A DNA stretch of 16,118 nucleotides from Pseudomonadota bacterium (lineage in GTDB: Bacteria; SZUA-182; DTGQ01): positions 1 to 16,118 of the forward strand of contig JAUWIR010000026.1 in assembly GCA_030605265.1 (NCBI GenBank), given 5' to 3'. The translations under genes and the position numbers were made by a program. Of the stretch, positions 1 to 8,800 are shown piece by piece (within the stretch, counting starts at the first letter, position 1; every line of letters begins with the position of its first letter). The notes below the pieces were generated by a model that was not told where the DNA came from, ran no database searches, and was given only the letters and a program-made list of their open reading frames with translations.

Positions 1-12
1 GAGGGGAATTGA

Positions 13-201
13 TTGCCACTGGTAAGGATAAAGGAAGACGAACCATTTGAGAGCGCACTAAGAAGGTTCAAAAAACAATGTGAAAAATCGGGCGTTTTAA
101 CTGAGTTCCGGCGCAGAGAACACTATGAAAAACCGAGTGCCAGAAAGAAAAGAAAAGCATTAGCAGCCCGGAAAAAAGCTCAAAGAAGACATAGGATGTA
201 A
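13..201 (+). CDS. rpsU: Small ribosomal subunit protein S21
   Basis: The 62-residue product matches bacterial ribosomal protein S21 along its whole length. It has an N-terminal VRIKEDEPFESALRRFK segment, the central CEKSGVL and RRREHYEKPS blocks, and a Lys/Arg-rich tail ending in RRHRM. S21 binds the 30S platform near the 16S rRNA 3' end and helps initiate translation. The start is TTG, with a GAGGGG ribosome-binding site at 1-6; no upstream ATG is available inside the window. It is the first gene of the classic rpsU-dnaG-rpoD cluster and is followed at once by an intrinsic terminator, so most transcripts probably end there. Length is normal for the family (about 58-71 residues). The promoter lies outside the window. 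Confidence 0.97.
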   Translation: MPLVRIKEDEPFESALRRFKKQCEKSGVLTEFRRREHYEKPSARKKRKALAARKKAQRRHRM

Positions 202-229
202 TTTCCCTGAGCAAATTTTTCATAATTAT

Positions 230-264
230 GATTCGGGATGTATATATCCCGAATCTTTTTTTTT
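230..264 (+). terminator. Intrinsic terminator after rpsU
   Basis: A perfect 10-bp stem (GATTCGGGAT at 230-239 pairing with ATCCCGAATC at 246-255) with a 6-base loop is followed by nine T residues (256-264). It lies 29 bases after the rpsU stop. Its place between rpsU and dnaG corresponds to the partial terminator known there in the E. coli macromolecular-synthesis operon, where it keeps S21 output far above primase output. Confidence 0.9.
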
Positions 265-273
265 GGAAATTAT

Positions 274-302
274 TTGAACTTAAAAATAATAGGCAGTATA
301 AT
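274..302 (+). promoter_or_regulatory. Sigma-70 type promoter upstream of dnaG
   Basis: A TTGAAC -35 box (274-279) and a perfect TATAAT -10 box (297-302) are separated by exactly 17 bases. Transcription would begin near 309 and give a leader of about 187 bases before the dnaG start. It sits directly after the rpsU terminator, so dnaG and rpoD could be transcribed independently of rpsU. Confidence 0.6.
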
Positions 303-495
303 ATTTATATCGAATAATTGTAAATGACGGCCTTTATTTTTAATCAGGGGAAGACCTTGAGATTAATTGTTTTGAACTAAAAAGTCTCGCCAACATCTAC
401 GTTTTTTATATCTTTTTTTTTTCTGCCCTGTCAAGGGAAATTCATAAGAATTTTTCTTGAGTCTTAGTAAGGGTGAAATTAATTAGGGAAATGGT
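303..495 (+). other. Long leader of dnaG, no gene seen
   Basis: This noncoding stretch lies between the likely promoter and the dnaG start. It holds a run of ten T (413-422), a short CCCT/AGGG inverted repeat in the following bases, and AT-rich sequence. I see no riboswitch consensus or convincing open reading frame. The T run is not preceded by a strong stem, so I do not call a terminator. An unrecognised small RNA or leader element is possible. Confidence 0.4.
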
Positions 496-2274
496 TTGAA
501 GTATATTTCTAAAGAAAAAACTGAACAAATTATTCAAGGTAGCGATATTGTCGAAATTATATCCGAATTTGTTTCCCTCACCAAAACCGGGAGGGAATAT
601 AAGGGACTTTGCCCATTTCATCATGAAAAAACTCCTTCTTTTACAGTTAATCCCACAAAAAAAGTTTTTCATTGTTTTGGTTGCGGCGCAGGGGGAGACC
701 TTATATCATTTCTAATGAAATATGAAAGTTATTCATTTAATCAGGCTTTACAATTTTTAGCACATCGCCAGGGGATAAAGATTGCAAGGGATTCAGAGGA
801 GACTCTTCAGTTATCGGTAAAAGAGGGAATTATTACTATTAATCAAATAACCGCTGAATATTATCATAGGTTACTTCTACGATCCCCAAATGCTCAAATG
901 GCCAGAACTTATTTAACCAAAAGAAATGTATCAAATGAGACAATCAAGGAATTTTATTTGGGCTATAGTAGAAATTCCTGGAGAGATTTGCTTTTTTTTT
1001 TAAGGAGTAAAAATATTTCCCCGCAAAAAGCATACAAAGCCGGATTAATATCCATGCAAAAAAAAAGTGGAAAAGAAATCACCTATGATAAATTTAGGGG
1101 GCGTATCATTTTTCCTATAGTGAATGAATATGGACAGATTATTGCTTTCGGAGGAAGAAAGATAGACGATAAAACGGAGGGTCCGAAATATTTAAATTCT
1201 CCTGAAACCCCTGCCTATAATAAAAGTAAATGTTTGTATGGTCTTTATCAGGCAAAAAATTTTATTCGTTCTAGAGGTTACGCTGTTCTGGTTGAAGGGT
1301 ATATGGATTTTCTTTCTTTTTTCCAAAGAGGCATCAAGAATACTGTAGCAACTTTAGGAACTGCTTTGAACAGGGAACATTTAAGATTACTGAAAAGGTA
1401 CACGAATAAGATAGTATTTATTTATGATTCAGATATTGCAGGTATTTCTGCAATGGCGCGAGGACTATCTCTTTTTCAGGAACAACAAATTGAGGCGAAT
1501 ATCTTACTACTTCCTCCCGGATTTGATCCTGATAACTATATCCAACAGTTTACTGTGGAGGAAGTTCAGGAAAAAATAAAAGAAAGTCTTCCTGCTACTG
1601 ATTTTTTGATGAATTATGCTCTTCAAAAATACAGTATTTCTACCATAGATGGAAAAGTAAAAGCAAGTGAAGAAATTCTACGGATATTATCTGATATTCC
1701 TTCTCCTCTGGTGAGAATGGAATACCTTAAAAAGGCGGCCAATTTACTGGATGTAAAAGAAGAAGTCCTTTTTGATCAATTAAGGGCCAAAGCCCGGAAG
1801 GGAAAAAATAGTAGTGAGAAATATCAGGGTAATATGATAAATTACCCAAAGGCTCAAGAGATTGCCGAAAAAGTGGTCCTATCTCTTCTTCTAAAAGAGG
1901 AGATAGCCATAGATGAAAATTCTATAAAAATCCTCACACCTGAAAATTTCCAATCTGAAGGATTAAGGGAGATAGCCAGGGTTGTGCTCCCTATTTTTCA
2001 AAAGGGAAGAAGGGTTAATATTGAAGAATTACTATTTATCATAAAAGACGAAAAGTTAAAAGAAGTTGTCTCAAGTTTGCTTTATGAGGATATAGTCCAT
2101 GGAGATGCTAAACAAGTGTTTCAGGACTGTTTGAATCGATTGATTAAATATAGATCAGATAAAAAATTAGTTGCTTTGCAAAATGAAATTTGGTCAAAGC
2201 AGCAGGATGATCCAAGCATAGATTTATTAATGAAAGAATATTTAGAAATAAAAAAAAAGCCGGTTATTATTTGA
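496..2274 (+). CDS. dnaG: DNA primase DnaG
   Basis: This 592-residue protein synthesises RNA primers at the replication fork and is recruited by the DnaB helicase. It has the three expected parts. The N-terminal CHC2 zinc-binding domain uses C39, H42, C60 and C63 (CPFH...CFGC). The catalytic core begins with the RGRIIFPI / IAFGGR / PKYLNSPET blocks near residues 201-237. The TOPRIM domain has its catalytic Glu in VEGYMD (E267) and the metal-binding DSD at 311-313. The C-terminal third is the less conserved DnaB-interacting region. The start is TTG, because the nearby ATG at 491 runs into a stop after two codons. The ribosome-binding site is weak (AGGGAA, 485-490), which fits the low primase levels known from this operon. 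rpoD follows 91 bases downstream. Length is typical. Confidence 0.97.
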   Translation: MKYISKEKTEQIIQGSDIVEIISEFVSLTKTGREYKGLCPFHHEKTPSFTVNPTKKVFHCFGCGAGGDLISFLMKYESYSFNQALQFLAHRQGIKIARDSEETLQLSVKEGIITINQITAEYYHRLLLRSPNAQMARTYLTKRNVSNETIKEFYLGYSRNSWRDLLFFLRSKNISPQKAYKAGLISMQKKSGKEITYDKFRGRIIFPIVNEYGQIIAFGGRKIDDKTEGPKYLNSPETPAYNKSKCLYGLYQAKNFIRSRGYAVLVEGYMDFLSFFQRGIKNTVATLGTALNREHLRLLKRYTNKIVFIYDSDIAGISAMARGLSLFQEQQIEANILLLPPGFDPDNYIQQFTVEEVQEKIKESLPATDFLMNYALQKYSISTIDGKVKASEEILRILSDIPSPLVRMEYLKKAANLLDVKEEVLFDQLRAKARKGKNSSEKYQGNMINYPKAQEIAEKVVLSLLLKEEIAIDENSIKILTPENFQSEGLREIARVVLPIFQKGRRVNIEELLFIIKDEKLKEVVSSLLYEDIVHGDAKQVFQDCLNRLIKYRSDKKLVALQNEIWSKQQDDPSIDLLMKEYLEIKKKPVII

Positions 2275-2313
2275 GTTGTTGAAATAATTTTGCAGAATAT
2301 GAACCTATTTTTC

Positions 2314-2343
2314 TTGCCATTTTATTATATAAGATTATATAAT
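2314..2343 (+). promoter_or_regulatory. Promoter immediately upstream of rpoD, with palindrome over the -10
   Basis: A TTGCCA -35 box (2314-2319) lies 18 bases from a perfect TATAAT -10 box (2338-2343). The start point would be near 2350, leaving a leader of about 16 bases that still contains the rpoD ribosome-binding site (GAAAGGAG, 2353-2360). A perfect 10-bp AT-only inverted repeat (2323-2332 and 2335-2344, two-base centre) covers the -10. It could be an operator or only a consequence of AT-rich sequence. Confidence 0.5.
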
Positions 2344-2365
2344 AGGATAGAAGAAAGGAGAAAAA

Positions 2366-4114
2366 ATGTCTGAAGAATTAAAAGTGGATCAGGTTAAACA
2401 ACTGATATCCATTGGCAAGGAAAAAGGTTATCTAACCTATGAAGAAGTAAATGATTTTCTTCCGGATGAGGTAGTTTCATCCGGAGAAATTGATGATATA
2501 TTTATTATGTTTAATGAAATGGATATTAATGTTATTGATGAATCGGAGAAAGCTAAGTATGTTGAAGAGAAATTTGAGTCTGAAGATAAAATCAGTGATT
2601 CGGGTTTTTCAGAAATAGAAGAGGATGTTTCAGGGGGATATCTTGGGAGAACCGATGATCCCGTCCGCTTATATTTAAGAGAAATGGGAACTGTGCCTTT
2701 ACTTACACGAGAGGATGAGGTAAGAATTGCTAAGCGTATTGAGATAGGGAAACAAAAGATAATTAAAGCTATCAGTAAAACTCAGATAGCTTATAGAGAA
2801 ATAAAAGGATTGAAGAATAGACTTCTGGAGGGTAGATTATTTAATTCGAAAGAGATGATAGCTGAACAGGAAGAGGATTTACAATTCGAAGATAGTGAGC
2901 AGGAATCGGTGAATAATTTCATTAAAATGGTCGGATCAATCGAAAAATTGGAAAAAGATATTCTTTCTCTTCAAATTGAACTTGGGAAAAAAAATGATTT
3001 TGAGCAACAGCAAAAAATAAACCAAATGATTCAGAACAACAAAGCCCAAATTGTAAAATTAGTAAGAATGATTTCATTAGATTCTCGACAGATTAATAGG
3101 ATAGTTGATAAAATAAAGTCATTTTTGCAGCGAATTGATGCGGCGGTTGAAGAGTTACATCAATATGAGCGTGAGTTGGGCGTTAATTATTTTGAGTTAA
3201 AAAAAATTATCAGAGATCGAAATAGGGGGGTATTTTTACCGTTTTCAATATCCGAGGAAGCCCTTGCTCGCTATGAGAAAATTACCAATAATATCCACAG
3301 AAAAATTAAACGCGCCGAACAGGAAGCCGGCCTGGATTTAGAGCAATTGCATCAAATAGTGGAGGAAATTGAAAAAGGAGAGCAGGAGGCTGAAAGAGCA
3401 AAGCAGGAATTGGTTGAATCAAATTTGAGATTAGTGGTGAGTATTGCAAAAAAATATACAAATAGAGGGCTCCAGTTTTTAGATTTGATTCAAGAGGGTA
3501 ATATAGGGTTGATGAAGGCCGTAGATAAATTTGAATATAAGAGAGGGTATAAATTCAGCACCTATGCAACCTGGTGGATTCGACAGTCTATTACCAGAGC
3601 TATTGCAGATCAAGCGAGGACTATTCGTATACCGGTACATATGATAGAGACAATTAATAAACTGATACGCACCTCACGATCTTTAGTCCAGGAAGTTGGT
3701 AGGGAACCAACCCCGGAGGAAATAGCTGAAAGAATGGATTTAGAGGTAGATAAAGTTCGTAAGGTACTCAAAATAGCGCAAGAGCCGATTTCGTTGGAGA
3801 CACCTATTGGCGAAGAGGAGGATAGTCATTTAGGTGATTTCATTGAGGATAAGAAGGCGGAGTCGCCCCTTGATGCAGTCATTAGCATAAACTTAAGTGA
3901 ACAAACAAATCATGTTTTAGAAACCTTAAATTATCGAGAAGAGAAGGTTTTGCGAAAGCGTTTTGGAATCGGGGAGCAATGTGAACACACTCTTGAGGAA
4001 GTGGGCCAAGATTTTGATGTAACGCGAGAACGAATACGACAGATCGAAGCAAAAGCTTTAAGAAAATTGCGTCACCCCAGTAGAAGTAAGGTATTGAAAA
4101 GTTTTTATACCTAA
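2366..4114 (+). CDS. rpoD: RNA polymerase primary sigma factor RpoD (sigma-70)
   Basis: This 582-residue housekeeping sigma factor directs RNA polymerase to -35/-10 promoters. Region 1.1 fills about residues 1-80. Region 1.2 is DPVRLYLREMGTVPLLTRE (98-116). A long, partly coiled-coil non-conserved segment covers about 125-340. Region 2 (344-425) includes ESNLRLVVSIAKKY, DLIQEGNIGLMKAVDKF and FSTYATWWIRQSI for core binding and -10 recognition and melting. Region 3 is about 426-505. Region 4 (515-582) includes VTRERIRQIEAKALRKLRHP, the -35 recognition helix-turn-helix. The long insert between regions 1.2 and 2 resembles proteobacterial-type sigma-70 rather than SigA of Firmicutes. The ATG start has a GAAAGGAG site six bases upstream. 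It forms the standard pair with dnaG, is also served by its own promoter, and reads on into a tRNA gene. Confidence 0.98.
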   Translation: MSEELKVDQVKQLISIGKEKGYLTYEEVNDFLPDEVVSSGEIDDIFIMFNEMDINVIDESEKAKYVEEKFESEDKISDSGFSEIEEDVSGGYLGRTDDPVRLYLREMGTVPLLTREDEVRIAKRIEIGKQKIIKAISKTQIAYREIKGLKNRLLEGRLFNSKEMIAEQEEDLQFEDSEQESVNNFIKMVGSIEKLEKDILSLQIELGKKNDFEQQQKINQMIQNNKAQIVKLVRMISLDSRQINRIVDKIKSFLQRIDAAVEELHQYERELGVNYFELKKIIRDRNRGVFLPFSISEEALARYEKITNNIHRKIKRAEQEAGLDLEQLHQIVEEIEKGEQEAERAKQELVESNLRLVVSIAKKYTNRGLQFLDLIQEGNIGLMKAVDKFEYKRGYKFSTYATWWIRQSITRAIADQARTIRIPVHMIETINKLIRTSRSLVQEVGREPTPEEIAERMDLEVDKVRKVLKIAQEPISLETPIGEEEDSHLGDFIEDKKAESPLDAVISINLSEQTNHVLETLNYREEKVLRKRFGIGEQCEHTLEEVGQDFDVTRERIRQIEAKALRKLRHPSRSKVLKSFYT

Positions 4115-4142
4115 ATTAAGAATAATTATTTTTAAGGAAGAA

Positions 4143-4215
4143 GGGCCCATAGCTCAGTTGGAAGAGCCACCGGCTCATAACCGGTAGGTCCCTGGTTCGA
4201 GCCCAGGTGGGCCCA
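4143..4215 (+). tRNA. tRNA with CAU anticodon (elongator Met or Ile2)
   Basis: A full cloverleaf folds by eye. The acceptor stem is GGGCCCA/TGGGCCC (4143-4149 with 4208-4214). The D stem is GCTC/GAGC. The anticodon stem is ACCGG/CCGGT around loop CTCATAA, with CAT at 4176-4178. The variable loop is AGGTC. The T stem is CCTGG/CCAGG with loop TTCGAGC, and the discriminator is A at 4215. The 3' CCA is not encoded. The G1-C72 pair argues against initiator tRNA, which normally lacks that pair. Elongator Met and lysidine-modified Ile2 cannot be told apart with certainty from sequence alone. It lies 28 bases after rpoD and before a strong terminator, so it is probably processed from an rpoD read-through transcript. 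Confidence 0.95.
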
Positions 4216-4232
4216 TATATGATGAAAAGGTT

Positions 4233-4269
4233 AAAAAAAAGTGCACTAAGAAAGAGTGCACTTTTTTTT
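4233..4269 (+). terminator. Intrinsic terminator after rpoD-tRNA
   Basis: The stem GTGCACT (4241-4247) pairs with AGTGCAC (4255-4261) around a 7-base loop. It is flanked by an A run (4233-4240) and an eight-T run (4262-4269) that can extend the stem. It probably ends the dnaG-rpoD-tRNA transcript. Confidence 0.9.
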
Positions 4270-4332
4270 ATCATTAATATCATTGGAAAAGTATATAATA
4301 ATTTTAAATAAATTTTATATAAGGAGGAACTA

Positions 4333-5037
4333 TTGAACGAGCAATTACAATTATTAATTGATTTACAGGCATTAGATCAAAAAATTCAGATCTTGGCGAA
4401 AAAGATCGTTGATATTCCTCTACAAGTTAAAGAGTTACAAAAGGGAAAAGAAGCTGAACAAAAAAAATATGAGCAAAAAGCACAATCTGTTGAAAGCATC
4501 GAAAAAGAAAAGAGAAAAAAAGAGCGGGACCTAGAGGGGAAAGAAGCTTTTTTAGCAAAACTAAAGGACCAGCTGCTTTCAATAAAAACCAATCGTGAAT
4601 ATCAGACGCTACTGCATGAAATTGAGGTCGTAAAAGAGGAGATATCCAAATTAGAAGAGGAAGTTTTAATTCTTATTGAAGATGGTGAGGTTGCTTCCTC
4701 TCAGCTCAAAGAAGTAAAGAAAATAGTAAGGGAGCAAGAAGAAAGTATTGAAACAAAGAAACAAGAGAAAGAACGGGAATTAGAAGGATTTATTCAGGAA
4801 AAAGAAAAGTATGAACTTCAAAAGAGTGAGCATCGGAAACAAATTTTTGATGAATTATTAAAGCAGTATAACAAAGTAAAAGAATATCATAATGGTCTGG
4901 GGGTGGTTACAGTGAAAGATGGATCATGTCAGGGTTGTTTTATGAATTTGATGCCTCAACTTTTTCAAGAAGTGCGTCAGAATTCAGAAATCTACTCTTG
5001 CCCTCATTGCCATCGTATTATTTATTACAAAGAGTAG
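4333..5037 (+). CDS. Coiled-coil protein with C-terminal C4 zinc ribbon (DUF164 type)
   Basis: This 234-residue soluble protein has two parts. Residues about 10-185 form a long, highly charged coiled coil (many Lys/Glu, with the KTNREYQTLLHEIE block typical of the family near residues 86-99). The C-terminal 45 residues form a zinc ribbon with two CxxC pairs, CQGC and CPHC. This matches the widespread C4-type zinc-ribbon family (DUF164/zf-RING_7), thought to bind nucleic acid; no firm enzymatic role is known. A strong AAGGAGG site (4321-4327) decides the TTG start at 4333. A TATAAT (4294-4299) with a weak -35 follows the upstream terminator and may be its promoter. It ends 39 bases before rnpB with no terminator between, so rnpB may be cotranscribed. 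Family confidence is high; function is unknown. Confidence 0.9.
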   Translation: MNEQLQLLIDLQALDQKIQILAKKIVDIPLQVKELQKGKEAEQKKYEQKAQSVESIEKEKRKKERDLEGKEAFLAKLKDQLLSIKTNREYQTLLHEIEVVKEEISKLEEEVLILIEDGEVASSQLKEVKKIVREQEESIETKKQEKERELEGFIQEKEKYELQKSEHRKQIFDELLKQYNKVKEYHNGLGVVTVKDGSCQGCFMNLMPQLFQEVRQNSEIYSCPHCHRIIYYKE

Positions 5038-5076
5038 TTTATTTCATTAAACGCAATATTATAGTCTTTTATTTTC

Positions 5077-5460
<384 letters not shown>

Positions 5461-5888
5461 GAAGGGGTTTATTTCAAAATTCCTTTTAGGTAAGGTAAAA
5501 ACGTAATGATTGCTCAGGTAAATCCGACTAATTGCATTGAAACAGGCCGATAACATTTCCAAGAATGCTTTTTAGAAATTTAATGGCGCTAAAGAATTTC
5601 CATATGAAAAAAATAATTTTTTTGTGCAAAAATGTTCCTTCCCTATCATAAAAATTCATACAGAAAGGTTTTTTATTGGTCTTTTAGACAGATATCATGG
5701 TGATAATTTAACAAGAAGGTATAAATCATTTTTTCAAATTAACTATAGTGTTAATTTGAATATTTTATTATATTTTTACAAGGACATTTTTTTTCTTTTT
5801 TAATGGTACAATTTTTGCAAAATACTAAAAAAGGCTTTCTACTTTTATTAAGACATAAAAAAATTTCAGTTGAGTTAAGGAGGAAAAG
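5461..5888 (+). other. Intergenic region with one perfect hairpin
   Basis: This 428-base, very AT-rich stretch separates rnpB from the large surface-protein gene. I see no reading frame that deserves a call. The clearest element is a perfect 11-bp hairpin, 5733-5743 with 5750-5760, with loop TATAGT and followed by a T-rich but interrupted tract. It could be a weak rnpB terminator or an operator. A TACAAT (5807-5812) lies 76 bases before the next start, but no well-spaced -35 box accompanies it, so I do not call a promoter. An AAGGAGG ribosome-binding site (5878-5884) precedes the next gene. Confidence 0.45.
5733..5760 (+). terminator. Perfect 11-bp hairpin, possible weak terminator
   Basis: TTCAAATTAAC (5733-5743) and GTTAATTTGAA (5750-5760) pair perfectly around a 6-base loop. 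The bases that follow (TATTTTATTATATTTTT) are U-rich in RNA but interrupted by A, so termination would be weak. An operator or leader hairpin for the downstream gene is an equally good reading. Confidence 0.35.
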
Positions 5889-8800
5889 ATGAAAAAAGAG
5901 CAGAACCTATTTAAGCTCTTCTCTTTATTAATTATATGTTTATACGTAGGGCTTCTGTTTGCGCCACAAACTGTTTTTGGAGAGGAATTCACATTATATT
6001 TTGACTGGATGTCGTCTTGGCCGGATCTTAAACAGGTAGTTGATACTGCCGGCAATAATTTTACTGAATTGTGTCAATTCTATTTTTATGAGTATGATCC
6101 TAATATATCGCCTGGTGATCCTAATATAGATCCTACGGAGAGAATAGTTGATCAGAAAGATTTTTCCATAACAGGTCTTGATATAGGAACAATGAATATT
6201 CCCGGGTTGGACTATTTAAACACGGCTACATTGGAGAAAGGAATAAGATATGCACTTCGTCTTTACCCAACGGCTAGATTAGATTTAGAAGAACAGGAGC
6301 CGGATATGAACCATATCTACCTGGATCAATGGTATAAGAGGAAACGTGAGCTGGACCCAGATGATTTAATCTGGTTTGAAGATGAAGATAATAAATCAAG
6401 TAATATAATCATGAAACAGGGAAAAGCTTGGTTGAAAATCGTACTTGAAAGAGGATATACGATTACAGGAAAGTTGATATTACCAGATGGCCAAGATTTA
6501 AAAAACGAACCCATGAGAATTAAAGTTTTAGATGAAAACAAAAGGGATACAAAATATTTTACGATAACTGGCGACAACGGGGGTTATGTGATCCGTGGCC
6601 TTTCTCCCGGGAACTATTATATTGTTGCTGATGGTCATCCAAAAGGGTATGTTAAATCCTATTATAATGCACAAGATCTCATTATTACTGATCCGAATGA
6701 AATTAAAGAATGGGACCCTAATATACCAACCGGCCTTCATTTGGACGATTTTCCTTCCGATTGGGAAGAGGCCTATCAGAAGCAGGATGAGGGTTTCTGG
6801 CCGCCGGAAACGTCTAGGATTTCCGGGAATAACATCTATATTAAAAAAGGGAAATCCATTATAGGAAGAATTTTAGACCCCAATGGAGATGCTTTAGATT
6901 CGAATCAAGCTTCTCTCATGTGGGTACAAGTATTTGATCCTGAAGCATATACCCCTTTATATCTCAGGTTTCAGCATTCCTCGCGATATTATATCCATGA
7001 TCCTAATTTGGCTGCCTATAATTCCTGGGAGAGAGTGAATATGATTCACTTAGACCATTCTGGGAACGATCCCGATTTGAGCTTTTTCCTCGGCGGATTT
7101 GACCCTAATGCAGAAGGTGATGTTATAGTAAAAGTAGTTGACGCATCTTCTACATATTTTCCAACTTTTTGGACTGATGGATCTGGCGCTTACTCTTATA
7201 AAAATGCTGAACTTATCAATCTCGGAGAATTAGAAGGTGAGGGAGTGCGTGAAATTAGTGTCAGGTTAAATCGATACCCTAAAATAGTAGGGACAATTAA
7301 GGATCCTACTGGCACACCCTTGGATAATATTCGCGTAACTGCATCTATAAAAGGTTACAGTTCTGGTCAACGTTGGGATACTACTGATTCTGATGGATAT
7401 TATGAAATTAAATTTAACCCGATGGTGGATCTTCTCTATGAACCTTATTTTAGTCTTGATACGCAGGAGTCCCTTGATTGGCAACTTTTTGTTCATGATG
7501 TAGATCCGAACCGGAGGTATCGCTATCCTTGGCAATATTACAATGAAAATGGCAATGTTCAATATAGCGATCTTGCCTCGGTAGTTACTATTTCAAAAGA
7601 AAATTCGGTCCAGCGTGTTGATTTCTCACTGCAGGAAGGTGGAAGGATAAGGGGGTGTGTTACAGATATGCAAGGAAGTCCTTTACCCCATATTAAAATT
7701 CGCGCTTTACGTATATCGTCCGGCAGTTCTTTTGTGAATGATTATACATTGAATACTAATGAACAGGTCATCACATTTTCTGCTGATACTGAGCATAAAT
7801 ATTTGGAGGAAGGACATTATGAAATTACGGGACTTCCCCAAGGAGAATATGTTTTGGATGCAAGGTCCGCAAAAGAAGAAAGTAATTACATACAAATTTA
7901 TTATCCGGACAGCTTATATTTAAATGGAGCACAAGCAATAACCATATCAGATTCTAATCAGGTAGGGCCGTATGATTTTTCTTTACAAGACGGCGCTATT
8001 ATAAAAGGCGAAATAGAAGGGATACCGGCTGACCTTGAAACACTTTTTAGAGACATCGCTCAATATTGGGAAGATCCGGAAGTTACTAATTATCCTTTTT
8101 TTCAATTACAACTATTTGATGCCAAAACTATGGTATCCGTATTTAGTGAAAATTTATATATTGACTCCAATTCTGACCCTTGGCGATATCGCATTGTGGG
8201 TGTTCCTAAAGGAGAATATAAGCTGGCAATTGCAGATGGGCATTACCCCGGTGTATTAGGGCAAAATATTGAAGATGAAAGTTATATACCGGTAGACGAA
8301 CTATTGAAAGAAAGATTATTAACAAAATATTATAAGGAATCTGCCTATATGCAGTCTGACCCCAACGGTGCTTTTTCCTTTTATTCAGCCAGTTCTATTT
8401 TTATTGATCCTGCAGTTGATCCAAATATTCGCATTGATTTTGAGTGGAATAAGGTTGGTTTTACCATTGAAGGAAAAGTAAACGCAGACAATGAGAATCA
8501 AGACCCTCTTTATGGAGTAGGGATTAATGCTTATAAAGTCACTGTAGATGCGGAAACCGGAAGAATAAAGGAGCGAAATTTACAACCCGCTTCTACGACA
8601 CGATCACAGGCGGGAGAATATTTTTTAATAGGCTTACCGGCAGGAGATTACCTGTTGATGGCTAAAGATAGCGAAGGTTATTTTGCTCCGGAATATTATG
8701 ACCCGAATTGTTCTAAAACAGTGTATAATGACGGGGACGTTAGAATGGGTTGGCCAAAAGATAAAGAGGCTACTGTAATTTCAATTTCTTCAGATGGAAC

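Noticed and set aside
303..422. Possible 6S RNA or riboswitch in the dnaG leader
   Set aside because: I could not find the long double-stranded stem with central bubble of 6S RNA, nor any riboswitch consensus that I know.
7266..7562. Minus-strand frame of 98 codons inside the large surface-protein gene
   Set aside because: It is a shadow of the modular + strand gene, whose repeats and signal peptide clearly define the real frame.
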